Assembly (NCBI GenBank): GCA_019843655.1
Contig: JACDQD010000001.1
Span: forward strand, 40,265,392-40,329,391
DNA length: 64,000 nt
Direction of reading: 5' to 3'
Origin: Lethocerus indicus
Taxonomy: Eukaryota; Arthropoda; Insecta; Hemiptera; Belostomatidae
The number at the start of each line of letters is the position of its first letter. Position 1 is the first letter of the stretch. The position numbers and the translations under genes are program-made. The notes beneath the pieces are model-generated. The model saw only the letters and a list, made by a program, of their open reading frames with translations, searched no databases and was not told the origin of the DNA. Of the stretch, positions 24,701-36,228 are shown piece after piece.

Positions 24701-26276
24701 ATAAATATTACCAGCTTTAAGGTCTGATTTTTCTTGCAGGCAATACTAGAGATATTATTTCTAAGTATTAACTATTTTTTATCAATAATTAAATTTGATC
24801 CTTTGCATATGGCAATAACCTTTTACAAATACATTTCAGTGGATATCAAGCACAATTTTACAAAGAATTATTGACGAAATTTCTGTTGTAAACAATGGTT
24901 TGAGGAGTCAAGGGTTAAGTGGTCTTGCAGTAGGTCATGTTGGATTAGATACTTTAACAAATACCGCTCACAATATAATGGTTTCACATAATATACCTAC
25001 TCTCGCATTTCTCATACCTTTTTTGGAAGTGTCTTCCAATCAACAGTACGTTGTTCAAAGAATCAGAGGTGGGTCTTTTTTATAATTATTTAAATTACTA
25101 TAAGAAAATGTTTCAAATGAGTATAGGTTTTTACACTTGTTTAGAAGTTAATCATGGGTTTGTTTCCTTACTTTAATAAAGTTTTAAGCTCCATAATTCA
25201 TTTATAAACATTTTTTAGATCTTGCAATGGGCAGCAGCATGAGTGATTATAAATGGAAATCTGGAGGGAGGTTTGAAGAAAAAGATTGGGAACCTCATTT
25301 GCCTACAGATGCAGAGGTAATTCATACTTTTTAGCTGCATTATATTTATTTTACATTGTTTCTATTAATATTGTTTATTATTAATGAGATTTTAATGATG
25401 AATAATTTAATCACTCATTCAGTGTAAAATCAATTGTTACTCTCAATAAATGTGTACTGACTCTGCTAACTGGATGCCTAGAATGTTATATTCCAAGCAC
25501 TTTCAGATCCTTCGCCATCAAATTGAAGTTATTATAGTTCTTAGTGAGAATTTACGTATTGCCATTTGTTTTATGTCATTTTATCCGTGTAATTTTTATT
25601 AATTCATATTACAATTATTTTATTGTTTTTTTGTAGCTTATAATGCATTTAGTCAGTACATACCTGGACTCTCAACTCCCTCTTTTGCCAAGTGCACCGG
25701 AAGCAAGGCCGTTCACTACAAAATATGTCATGAAAGGAAAAGATGTGCCAAAACAACATGATCTAGTCATACATCAACAAACAATAAATCCTCCTCACTA
25801 TCAGCTTATTGTAAAAAATGAGGTTCAAGAAATGCCACCGGTATATATTAATAAATTATTTTTATGAAATACAACAAAATTTATTATTGGCAATAGTAAT
25901 AATAATCTATTCTCGATAACTGTCTTTGCACCCAGTCTAGTCATTTTTGTTGATCTATGGATCTGACACCATATGTGACATGTATTATGAGTTATCCTCA
26001 GAAGTTGTACATCAAATCTAACTGTTTATGGCACATATCGGGGAAACCACAATTGCACCAATCAAATAAATCAGGAAAAAATCTAACTTTTTTATTTTAA
26101 TCGTTTAAATCTAATTGTATTATTTTCAGGGAAGGAACAACTTGTTTTATACGTTGCTCTTGTTTATTCACTTGGTGCAAACTAATAATGATGGAATGCT
26201 TGAAAGGATTAATTTGGGACAGTCTGGAATAAACATGCTATGGATAGTGTCACAACCAAGATCTAATTTGAGATGA
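21778..26276 (+). CDS. TMEM209: TMEM209 homologue, complete 11-exon gene (487 aa)
   Basis: Eleven exons join in phase: 21778-21791, 22053-22187, 22267-22442, 22527-22616, 22698-22820, 23454-23576, 23949-24073, 24840-25068, 25219-25316, 25637-25840 and 26130-26276 (1464 nt with stop). The protein starts MMKGR, has two hydrophobic segments (about residues 35-57 and 61-81), a variable linker, and a conserved C-terminal region of the CytochromB561_N family (PF09786). Landmarks shared with human TMEM209 (recalled, 561 aa) are a W-x-KYRINP-type segment, [40 protein letters not shown] and [14 protein letters not shown]. In mammals it is a nuclear-envelope protein reported to associate with the nucleoporin NUP205; its biochemical activity is unknown. 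The start is the first Met after an in-frame TAA at 21754-21756. The whole unit is CpG-poor, as in methylated, broadly expressed insect genes. Confidence 0.93.
22053..22187 (+). CDS. TMEM209: TMEM209 exon 2 (first membrane segment)
   Basis: Acceptor TTCTTGTTTTAAG, donor CACCT|GTAGGT, phase 2 at both ends. Encodes [20 protein letters not shown] and the start of the first hydrophobic helix. Confidence 0.9.
22267..22442 (+). CDS. TMEM209: TMEM209 exon 3 (second membrane segment)
   Basis: Follows a 79-nt intron ending TTTTTTTTTCAG. Encodes [20 protein letters not shown], then the second helix and a basic segment ending PLKVEIQ. The short hydrophilic turn PFLHN separates the two helices. Confidence 0.92.
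22527..22616 (+). CDS. TMEM209: TMEM209 exon 4
   Basis: A 90-nt symmetric phase-1 exon, flanked by 84- and 81-nt introns, encoding part of the variable linker ([18 protein letters not shown]). The donor is AACT|GTAAGT. Confidence 0.85.
22698..22820 (+). CDS. TMEM209: TMEM209 exon 5 (alternative 3' end possible)
   Basis: Encodes a Ser/Thr-rich stretch and then a charged helix ([20 protein letters not shown]). The donor GTAG|GTAATT joins in phase 1 to exon 6. If it is not used, the frame stays open for 27 more codons to a TAA at 22901-22903. Confidence 0.85.
23454..23576 (+). CDS. TMEM209: TMEM209 exon 6
   Basis: Acceptor TTCATTTTTGTAG, donor GCTA|GTAAGT, symmetric phase 1. It encodes linker sequence [20 protein letters not shown], comparable to the aromatic W-N-Y-S segment of vertebrate TMEM209. 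Confidence 0.88.
23949..24073 (+). CDS. TMEM209: TMEM209 exon 7
   Basis: Starts the conserved C-terminal region: [20 protein letters not shown], ending at the codon for Met before GTAAAT. Exon 8 continues directly with WISSTIL, as in the vertebrate protein. Confidence 0.92.
24840..25068 (+). CDS. TMEM209: TMEM209 exon 8
   Basis: A 229-nt exon encoding [19 protein letters not shown], a Gly/Leu-rich loop, then [20 protein letters not shown] and QRIR. The pattern matches residues downstream of the NW-I-x-x-TIL motif of the family. Confidence 0.93.
25219..25316 (+). CDS. TMEM209: TMEM209 exon 9
   Basis: Encodes [19 protein letters not shown] and HLPTDAE, corresponding to the family's W-(N/K)-x-GG and LPTD-(S/A) motifs. 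Donor GAG|GTAATT, phase 0. Confidence 0.93.
25637..25840 (+). CDS. TMEM209: TMEM209 exon 10
   Basis: Encodes [19 protein letters not shown], then RPFTTKYV and INPPHYQLI, the most conserved block of the family. Phase 0 at both ends; donor CCG|GTATAT. Confidence 0.95.
26130..26276 (+). CDS. TMEM209: TMEM209 last exon with stop
   Basis: Encodes [35 protein letters not shown] and an insect-specific tail SQPRSNLR before TGA (26274-26276). No strong AATAAA lies in the next 400 bp, only an ATTAAA near 26380, so the 3' UTR may be long. Confidence 0.95.
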   Translation, partial: GRNNLFYTLLLFIHLVQTNNDGMLERINLGQSGINMLWIVSQPRSNLR

Positions 26277-26728
26277 AACTCAATAAGTAATTGCTAAGTA
26301 ATTATTCTAATCTTATATTTGAAATGCACCTACCAGCAGTTTATGACAACTCATTTTAAGTTAAGAAATATAATTCCAAAATTAAATATTCTATGAAAAG
26401 TTACCCAGAATTATTCTATAGTCTTGAAATTAGTTATTTTAAAAATAATATGACTTGTATTAACATTTTTTCTGGTTTTAACATTATGCTAAGATATATA
26501 GTTCTTGATGTTTATTTTATTATTCAGATTCCTAAAATTGAACTACTGATTGCACTAAGTATTGAAATTCAACTTTGCTACAGATAATGGATACATAGAC
26601 GTGATTCCCACCTGTGACTCTGTCTATCTGAACATTTTACTCAATCTACTCTCAATATACAAGGCATTTCACCACTTTGAGAGCGGCAGCTTTATGTCTG
26701 CATTTTATATCGAGGCAGCAGTTCTTAA
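26277..26728 (+). other. Probable TMEM209 3' UTR, proximal part
   Basis: AT-rich, without coding resemblance, and broken by the MITE at 26729. It contains an ATTAAA near 26380. CpGs reappear close to the MITE boundary. Confidence 0.45.
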
Positions 26729-27312
26729 CCTGTTAACTGAGCGGGACGTATAAATACGTCAAACGTAAAAAATAGCGTGTACGGGTAGGACATATGAGTA
26801 CATCCTTGAAATATATGCTGCGCTCTGGAACGGGTGGGACCTATAGTTTCCTACAACAGAGGTATTAGTCATCGATACATGTTTCGACGTGAAAGGTAGC
26901 ACGGATTGTAAGGTATCAACAATTGTTTTAAAATATATCACACGGAAATTGAGTTTTGAATATTCACACATTTTAATTTTTTAAACTCGATATTTCTATT
27001 TTATTTGTGCGCTTTTGTTTATTGTTCTGTAATTGTTACAGAAATTACTCTTTATAATTGTAAAATTTATAATTTCTTAATTCGATATTTCCATATTTTT
27101 GTTGGTATTCTTTTCTATTTATATTTTCCTTTGCGCTATATATATAAATAAACGAAAACATATATATTTCATAGTCTTTTCATTTATTTTAAGCGTAAAT
27201 AAAAAAAAAATAATAATACGAAATTACATTCTGGGTACTGACGCGTCCTAGTGAAAGAGCTTGTGCCCGTTATATGCTGCATAATTAAAAAGGGAATTCC
27301 CTGGTTAACAGG
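26729..27312. mobile_element. piggyBac-type MITE, 584 bp, TTAA target duplication
   Basis: Both ends are flanked by TTAA (26725-26728 and 27313-27316). The left end reads CCTGTTAACTGAGCGGG; the right end, reverse-complemented, reads CCTGTTAACCAGGGAATT, so the terminal 9 bp are identical and similarity continues imperfectly. A subterminal near-palindrome GACGTATAAATACGTC follows the left end. There is no transposase, so it is non-autonomous. TTAA insertion with C-rich termini is diagnostic of the piggyBac superfamily. It keeps CpG (GACGTA, TACGTC, GACGCGTCC) inside a CpG-poor domain. Confidence 0.85.
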
Positions 27313-27316
27313 TTAA

Positions 27317-28300
27317 GGTGAACTACTGAATTGTAACATTTTTATTGAGGGTCTAGAGATCCCTTATGTTATTCAAATTTGAATTTGTAGATAAGTAAAA
27401 AAACTTGCAATAAACAGGTGTCAATCCTGTGTTCTTGATCTCTATTGCTCTATCGGCTGATCCCATGACCTCAATTCCCACCCACTCCATTTCCTCTCAC
27501 TTTACTCTTATTATATTTATTTTTGTACTTTATGTTAAGGAAGCAGTTCTTAAGAGTAACTATAGGATTCAATGTACTCCAAAAGTCTACCCTCAATAAA
27601 ATTGTTCTATTTTATTATTATTTTAAAATTATTATTGTGTTTGCATTCTATTAAGACATTTTTCTTATAACTGTGGTTATAAGTACGATACATGTAATTT
27701 TAAGCTCATTTGAGATATGTGTAGCCAATATTTTGTCAATGGTAGAATATGATAGTATTTTACTATGAATACTTTTTGCATGTGTGAAATATTTATTTGA
27801 AATATTAAATCATTTAATTATTGACTGTACATAACAGATACAAAAGCATACTTGCTCATAATAAATAAAATATAAAATCAAAATTAATGACTGGCATTGT
27901 GTCTTATTGCATATTGAAAAGAATCTATTTACACAGTGCCTTTTCAAATTAAAATGAACATTGATATATTCAACTTGTCCTTACTTATAATTAACAATAA
28001 ACAATGTATATAGTTGATTTCTTTATGCACGCCATTTATTTAATGTCACTATTTGTCTCTCATGTAAATGTTAATAGACCATTGTATTTATTTGATCATA
28101 CTTTCACATTATTAGTATTCAAAAACTAAGCTCTTCTTGTAATATAGCACAAGCAATAAACAGTGCAATGATTTTGTGTTCATGTTAACTGCAGGTACTA
28201 AATTAAATGAATTACAGCATTGATATTAGAATAATACAGTGTTATTCAGCTGTTGAATTGAATAACCTCATTTGTAAATTATTTGTATCAGGAAATTTAG

Positions 28301-28365
<65 letters not shown>

Positions 28366-30040
28366 CTAATCTAACCAGTGTGATAATAAGTTTCACACAG
28401 ACAAACATTTAATATAAATATAATGTTAAAAAAAATTATACATACTGAATAATTTTACCTAATTTCTCTATAATGTTATTCATTCTATATTATATACATA
28501 GGTAGAAGGCAAATCACCATAGTCATCAAGATTACTAGGTATTTGTAATATCTGAAAGGGGTATTGAACAGATCGGTCTAGTTTGGCCTCTACATTGTCC
28601 TTCTTTGACATTCACATTTGTTTTGACAAGATTGTTCATTTTATTACTGCATAATCAGGCACTGTATAATCAGATTCATTATTGTGTGATATTATTTTTT
28701 ATTCTATTTATAAAATGTTGGCACATTTGTGTACATATTGGCAGGTCTTCACTTTTAATACTATTAGTACAAAAGTGAGAATTACGCAAAAAAGCAGATA
28801 TTCATTCATTCTTTTGGTAATGTAATTTATTTGTTGTGTTTTAATAAAGTGATTTTCCATCCAATATAAAATATCTTGGAAAAAGTATGCAATTGTCTTT
28901 TCAGTACTGAGTAGCCATAGAACTTTGAGCTGTGAAGCATGATTATTAGACCATCCTTATTAGTGTTACTCTATATAATAATGTAGCATTGCAATTGTAT
29001 TGTAATATTTGAACAATAAAAACATTGCTTTATTTTTAAGTAATAATATAATTTGTGAGTCATAATAGAGATTTTGATTCAATAGTTCAATGTTATTTCT
29101 ATATGTCGTTAAATGTGAATGGATTTGATCTATTAATAGATTGGGTCACATTATTGAGAATATTACAAATTAAATTACAAATATTGAATATATTTTCTTT
29201 TGCTCTTACTTAGGTTACTGTAACCTTACAATTTATTTCAAGTGGTGTGTGGTTGTCTGTATCTGGGCTTTGAGTGAATGTGTATGTGTATATTTGTATC
29301 TACCTGTGTGTGTTTATTTTGGTGAGGAACTCAAGGTGTATTTCAGGTTTTTCAAGACATCAGCCATAAAATAACATTTCTCAGAACTAAATTGTGGTCC
29401 AATATAAGCACTTTAGTTTCATTAAATTAATTCGCCGATGATGAAATATTATTAATAGCCAGGACAAGAAGGAATAAAACTTTCCTGTTCCCATATTCCT
29501 TTCAATTTTGTTACTGAGTTACTGGCTCATATACAAATGAAATGCAAAATTCATCTACTCAGCAGTGGTACAGTTACTAGGAATTTATTTTTTTAGCACA
29601 ATTCCAGTGGGGCATTATAGATTAAAAATTGCTCAAGTTTCTTAAATTATGTGAATGAATTATATAATAATGCAACAAAATAAATTCTGGATTTCCCCCG
29701 CTTTTGGCTTAGATCAAATTCCAGTTCTGTGTTGTGGCATGAAGTATCAAGCTTAGGTGGCTGTGCCTATTCATTTGGTAGGCTCAAAATAAATAACAGT
29801 AACATTAGTAAAAATAGTAACAGGTGTCTGAATTTACAGTCTGGAGCACGGGAATGTTTGTGTGACTGAACAAGTGAAGAAAGCCACTCATGCTACAGTT
29901 ATGATGGCCTTACCACGCATTAAGTTAGGAATTTTGGCCAGTACCATTCTACAATGTCTCAAGTTTTATTATTTTATTAATAATACTTCTAATTTTATTT
30001 ATAGCGCATAATAAAACAGGAGCATACTGGTGCGACCAAA
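27317..30040. other. CpG-poor AT-rich region without ORFs, possible long 3' UTR
   Basis: Many AATAAA hexamers (for example near 27410, 27595, 27998, 28155, 28845 and 29018), T-rich runs and a 60-bp (TA)n, but no coding frame. The CpG-poor state ends sharply near 30.05 kb. This fits an extended TMEM209 3' UTR or read-through zone, or a non-coding transcript; the sequence alone does not decide. Confidence 0.4.
28304..28363. repeat. (TA)n microsatellite, about 30 copies
   Basis: An uninterrupted AT dinucleotide run of about 60 bp, probably length-variable and able to form cruciforms. Confidence 0.97.
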
Positions 30041-31340
30041 TTTGAATTTTTGTGTCAAAGGGGTATCTTACATAATATGAAACCTAAATCGTTAGTTTTT
30101 TCATTATTTAAAACTAACGAGGGTCTACTCTTAATCATAAATATATACGTTGGAGAGGTCAAGGGACCTTTATGCATGAATATAATCTGCGTGTTTTAAT
30201 AAAATGAAGATTTAACTTTCCAGCGCTCATACAATTCGAAGGAAGGGGACGTTTTCCCAGCAATTCATTCCCAGACAAGTAGATTCTCTCTGTCCGGTTT
30301 CTACCATCGTCACGACGCCTCGACACAGATAGAGTGCTTCGATCGGAACCGAGGAAAAGTGGATTCTCGGGGGGAAACCGACGCCAAGAATGAAGAGGAA
30401 ATAAATTAGTTCGTACCTTCATTTTAAAGAACCAGTCAGTATCAAAGCGACTGTACGAGAGAATAAACTAAAAAAAAGGTACCACAGTAATTTGTTCCAT
30501 TCGACCGATCCCTTCTCACCTTCGTTTCACTTCCAGATGATCCCGCCTCACCGGCTCGTAGGCCGCAGCTCGGGGTTTCGGGCCAGCGTTTTATTTTGGT
30601 CGATGAATGGAATTTATTGAACGTTTATTTTTGAAACTTGTCAAATGCCCTTTCGGCCTCCTATTTCTTTTACCCGACCCAACGTCAAATATTTCGCCCT
30701 CGCGCTTCTCCTATCCTAGGCCTCTCTCTCCAGTCTTTCCCTTTTTGTTTCTGAGGGCTTCGCCAACTTAAACTCGCGTCGGTATCTCCGACGTCAACTG
30801 TTCATAGTTCGCGACGGCCGAACTTCCTCGGCATTACTCATGTTTTGGAATTGACACTCCGCCGTCGTCTGTTCCCGTTCCAAAAAGCCGGAAAGGTCAT
30901 TTCGATTGGATCGATGCCGAAGGTTATATTTAACATAATAATAAAGGGGTGTGAGTCCGATTGTATTTGAAGCGAACTGCGTAGGCAGGGTGGAATATGC
31001 CAACAAATACCGTAATTTTCCCGACGATTTCGCGGAGACCGCAATAACGGCAATCGCCGAGGCAACCCTAATTATCTCTGTCACTGATTAATAATATTTG
31101 GACCGGATCCAAGGACTTAATATTTATCTTTTCTAAGAGCGTAATGCGGCAAATTGAGTTACCCGCAAATAATTCGGAGTTAACGGCAGAACCTCCATCT
31201 AACCGATTTAATTTAACAAACCCTTTCCTGTTGGCATTTTGGTATGGCTCTGTATTTATAACCATGTATTAATAACTTATGGTAGTTAATCTGTTTTGAC
31301 AGAGTTTTTTTGTGCTACTAACTTATACTTGTATAGTCAA
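30041..31340. other. CpG-rich non-coding stretch
   Basis: CpG frequency rises abruptly here compared with the preceding 8 kb. It contains a diverged repeat at about 30330-30420 with a relative near 40420-40520. No gene supported. Confidence 0.4.
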
Positions 31341-32464
31341 TCTATATAATATTTGTCAAATGGCGTTTGTCCGTGTGTGTGTGTTCGCTGTGCATTTCCA
31401 AACGGCTGAACCGATTTCCACCAAACTTTCAGCGTGCAGGCATCTCATGCCTTTGTAAAGAAGCATCTTTACAGGTCACACACAGGCCAGGTCAAAGGGA
31501 ATATATATATAATATATATAACTTTGGGCAAAGATGAACTTATATATACCATACCTTTACTCCACGATACGAGATTAACGTTCACCTACAAACATTTTTT
31601 CCCGTTTACCCACTTGTCACTACCATCGATAACGACTCTCCCTTATCGACTATCCTGTCGCACAAAGTAATGCCTCAAGAGAAAAGACTTCGTCTTTTTA
31701 ACAGCTATAACAGATTCATTTATTACCAAAGTATCGAATGGTGATTTATGGAACTACAAGCGCCAGTATCGCCACTTACCGTGCATTGCTGCCCCTTGGT
31801 GGTGATTTATGGAACTACTAGCGCCAGTATCGCCACTTACCGTGCATTGCTGCCCCCTGGTGGTGATTTATGGAACTACTAGCGCCAGTATCGCCACTTA
31901 CCGTGCATTGCTGCCCCCTGGTGGTGATTTATGGAACTACTAGCGCCAGTATCGCCACTGGCTGCTCCGATTCTCACCAAATTATAGCACGTGTATAGCT
32001 AACCCATACATGTGTCATAAGTTAATTATTAAAAGTATAGTTTATCACGTTAATAAAAAGCAACCAACATATATTTTATACCTTTTCGCTTTCTGTTATT
32101 TAAATATTATAATTTAATAATTTACATTAAAGCATTTTCGAACTAATATAAAAGCACCCGACAGATATCATACATTAATGTTTCTCTTTCTCAGACGTAT
32201 TTAGGACTTTTTTGTCATTCCATTCAAGATTACAAACTATGTATACATTAAGATACAAGCAATAAATAGTAAAATATGATTGCAGATATAATAATCGTAA
32301 TAGTGATGCCACCGGTACTTCTATCTTACATTTTTGTTTATGCAGAGAACGGTAGAACTATGAATGTAGTGCTAAATGAAGTACTTTAATAAACATATCT
32401 TTAATTACAATTCTGCTTTCTTATTGATGTGAACCCCCCGAGCAAACCCGGGTACTTCAGCTAG
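31341..32464 (+). mobile_element. Non-autonomous Helitron, 1124 bp
   Basis: The 5' end TCTATATAATATTTGTCAAA follows a host A, and the 3' end ...CCCGGGTACTTCAGCTAG precedes a host T, giving the A|T insertion, 5'-TC and CTRR-3' signature of Helitrons. The segment AACGGCTGAACCGATTTC near the 5' end is common in insect non-autonomous elements. A short ACCC...GGGT stem lies just before the 3' end. No Rep/helicase is encoded; the ORF at 31434-31670 is not a known domain. The interior carries the 61-bp minisatellite at 31741-31963. Confidence 0.85.
31741..31963 (+). repeat. 61-bp minisatellite, about 3.7 units, each with a CTCF-like core
   Basis: Units start GTGATTTATGGAACTAC at 31741, 31802, 31863 and 31924. 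Between units lies GCTGCCCCCTGGTGGTG, whose reverse complement CACCACCAGGGGGCAGC is a full match to the vertebrate CTCF core CCACCAGGGGGCAGC. The first junction has one change (CCCCTTGG). The unit shares ACTAGCGCC with the 62-bp array at 14 kb. Confidence 0.93.
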
Positions 32465-32681
32465 TAATAAATAAATACATTAATTCAGAAATTGATATTC
32501 AGTTTTCATTTCCTTGAACCACATAAAATCAGATTACAAATTAAATCCCGATTTGTCATATATCTTATTTCTTGAAAATTATTTTAAATATATTTTCGAG
32601 ATATTTTTGTGCATCTTATATTATTTTTTTTTTATCCTATAATGACATTCATGATTTTATTTTCCTTAAGTATGGTAGAAG

Positions 32682-32706
32682 AATATGGTACAAACCGTAC
32701 CATATT
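32682..32706. other. Perfect hairpin, 10-bp stem, 5-nt loop
   Basis: AATATGGTAC-AAACC-GTACCATATT. Isolated; no T-tract terminator meaning applies in a eukaryote. It could be a MITE remnant. Confidence 0.8.
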
Positions 32707-33617
32707 GCGGAAGAATTTGTAATGTTACTTCGCATATGTATCCATTAATATTATCATAAATCTGTGGCGAGACTAAGTAAAATGAAAATTAAACTCGATA
32801 TAGATACAACGCTGAGAGTAAAAAACTCAATATCTGCAGTTAAATTAAATTCCAGTGCCATAAATCAAGCTCTGAATCCCTTCCTAAAGGGCCGTTGCTC
32901 AATGAAAAAGAGGAGGCGCAAAACGTACGTAAAAGCTGAAGCGTTTGATCAACAAAAATAGATAGAAATTTAGTTTGTTTTTGTTTTTCAATTAATATGC
33001 ACGGTGTGCTAGTAAAGATCCTAGATTCCTTAGAAGTTCCATACAAATTGATGTTTTAAAAATAGTATTCTTTAAAACAATAGCCTGTGAAAAAATTATT
33101 AAAACCGGGTATACTAATTGTTCGATTAAATTTTCATAAATAAACGTCTGAATTATTAAAGTATAAACTACCGAACATGGAATATTACTAAGAATTGTAA
33201 ATATTGCCGAATATAAAATTGGACTACTTTATAAAAAAAAATATTTATAACGAAATAATTTGTTATTGAAAATTCGACGGAGCTAATGTGAGAGCTCAAG
33301 TTAATTTGAGAGCGTATACAACGCCGACCCGATTTCGAAACGAACTGAATGTTACTTCGTTTGTTGAGCTCAAAAGGATGTGTTCAGTTTATTGTGAATG
33401 GTTTTTCTAAAAGAATTGGAATAGGGTTTCTGGCCTGTAGGGGCGCCTTACTTTGCGCAAGTAGGCCCCCCCCCCTCCGAGTAAGTAGGGGACGAAATGT
33501 CGAAGCGAAGTTTGAGTAAGTTGACCTTTGGCGAACAGTCGGGTTCTGTGGACAGTAGGTGGCCGTTTGGGGCCCACCAGTTGAAAACAAATGAATACCT
33601 AAATATCTGAGGTCCGA

Positions 33618-33662
33618 GATTCGTATTAAATTATTCACAGCCATAAATTCAAATCCGAACAA
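33618..33662 (-). repeat. Diverged interspersed repeat, fragment
   Basis: Read on the minus strand it has ATTTATGGCTGTGAATAATT, matching ATTTATGGCTCTGGAAAATT of the copy at 34951-35058. Confidence 0.45.
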
Positions 33663-34950
33663 CGGGCAATATTATTTCTATAGACCGACTGGCTGTTTGG
33701 AAACCGAGCTCCGACTAAATTCTAAATAGAAACGGGATTTTTTATTTATTAACTGTTACGATCATTATTAATTGTGTACCCAATAAATTATTTCAGTTTC
33801 TATTTCAAGGAAAACACGCTAAATCCATTATTGCAGTAAAGGACGCATGGAAACCATATTGTATTCATATCTGCTTCAGTGTACGTATACCGTATTGGAT
33901 GAAAATAATTAACATTTTATGGTTCAAATAACGTATCATAAACGTTTCAAATAACGTTTATGTCCAATTAAATATACATAGAATATGCGAGGGTAGCATA
34001 TACACATATATATAAAATTGAAAGTAGTCTCGCTCAAGACAAGAATAGGCGAATGGATATTCCTAACCGTCGCGGACCCTAATCAAAAATTTTTTTAGGA
34101 CCTACAATATTCATATTGTAATTAAATGGGTAATTCGATTTTATTACGGGTTTAAGCGGGTCGGGATTAAAAAAAAACAACACTAACGACCGCCTTCATT
34201 GGGGGTGTAGATTAAAGTTTAATTTTTAATCTATACTGACCCGGCCACTCGTTCACGAGCGGGGCTTGTCACCATCGTCGTGCCTAGAATGCATTTTCAT
34301 TTCGAAACGTTGTAATCGTCGGAACGAATTTTAAAAAAGTAAGTCGCCTCAAAAATAGCGGTCGGCTCCATTAAATTAAATAACGTTAATTAGATAACCC
34401 TCGTCGGTTATCGGTCGGGCGTTCTGTCGGCACTGAGACAAGGCTTAGGCGCTTCGTTGATCTACCGAAAACCGGTCTAGCGTAAGAGCAATCCGAGAGC
34501 AGACAGGACAGCCGGAATGGCATGTTCGCGGACCGAAACAGATGCATCTCATTTAAATAAGGTTGCAACCTTAATCCGAACCGCTAGAAATTCAAATGCG
34601 TTTGTCTTTTCACTTTCCATTAAATAAAACTCGACTATCCCAGCAGTTAAAAGAAACTAGAAAAAGAAGGTTCGTAAAATTAATTAAAAAAGTTAAAAAT
34701 TATATTTTATTATTACATAGCTACTATTTTTTTTTAGATACCGGTTCCGTAATATCAATAATGTACGGTTAAGAGGGGGAGGAATGTATAGTAATTTCCC
34801 CTATTCGAACCGACATCTTACATATTTTAAGCGATTATTATTTAATTAAACATTATAACACACAAACATATAAATATTGCACGACGGAATCGATAACCGG
34901 ATATTTACCGAGGCAATATCGGGGAACTCAATTTCGCGAGAGTCCGAACG

Positions 34951-35058
34951 TCGAATTAAATTTTCCAGAGCCATAAATCCAATCGGAATCCCCCACACCC
35001 CGCCCTCACCGGGAACGAATGAACCGTTTAAAAGGCGTGCAGCAATAAAACGCCGGCC
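34951..35058 (+). repeat. Low-copy interspersed repeat, copy A
   Basis: Contains GAATTAAATTTTCCAGAGCC, ATAAATCCAATCGGAAT, ACCGTTTAAAAG and CAATAAAACGCCGG in the same order and spacing as 36229-36315. Confidence 0.7.
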
Positions 35059-36228
35059 CGGCATATATATCGGTTATAATCGGAAAGTTTGGAGCCGGGG
35101 GCGGTGGCGGGGGGGGGCGGGGGCGGTGCCGGGGTCCAAGAATGCGCGGGTGTATATAGGGAGTTCGGTTAGGGCGGGCGCCCCCGTAAAGGGTAAATAG
35201 ATGGGGTCGAAGTGTGCTAAGCTATGTGAACCCCGAGCTGTAAATTGTGCCTTCCCGAGCTATAATGTGTTATTAATGAAGACCAAGAATTTCATTAAAG
35301 ATTGCACTGGAAGGGGCTCTTGTCACTGGCTACTGTCCACTAAATCTCCTGAACACACTTCATTAAATCCCACATCCCCCACCCCCCTTTAACCCTTCTC
35401 CGCATTTATACCCCAGCCCGGCAGCGCTCCACAATCGGAAACCTCCCCCTATTTATTTGCGACCATTACGGATTCCGCTATTTAATAGCTTAGATATGCC
35501 CCCGGCCGACCTAAGAGCCCAGGTCGGGCCCTCGAAGTTTTAAACGTCGTTAAGACGACAATATTACGAAAGTATACGATGTTAAATATAAACGGAGAAA
35601 AAATAAAAATGATTAATAAGATGTAGAAAGGGTCCGCGAGGAACCAGTATAGCCATGTTCAAATACCCCTCAGTATTACTAACGTCATGCTACACTCAAA
35701 TAAACAGGAGTAGGTGGAAAATGTATACATTTATATATTATTATATATACAATAATCTTAACTGATTAATAGTAACGGTGAAGTGACAGTGCTGACAGGA
35801 TCCTATATTATAGCCAGCCTATACACTCGAGACAGTATATTTTACCGGCAGAAAGATATTTACGATAGCGGAATCGATAATATTTCAAAATTAATTTTTC
35901 TCCGTTGTAACCCTTGTGAAGGTTGAAACCACACGATTTTAAAACAGACTGAGGATTTATTGACGAACCATAAACGATTTACCCATAATTCTTGCGATCG
36001 TTCTTCCGATATTTACGGCTATACCGCCGTCTTCAGTAGTAACGGTACTTAGTAGTAAAGTAGACTGTTTCCAGGACGGCCTCACTAAACGCATCGACGG
36101 CAACGCTCCGAAAAACTACTGATTGAAAGTAGACTGTCATCAGTCACACACGAAACAGCAAACTAGGTTTTATTTATTTTCGGTTTTTTTAAACGAAACC
36201 GCCCCGACTGACAATTGAAATCGGTTCA

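Noticed and set aside
32764..32961. 65-codon basic ORF after the Helitron
   Set aside because: Lysine-rich because the DNA is A-rich; no family resemblance.
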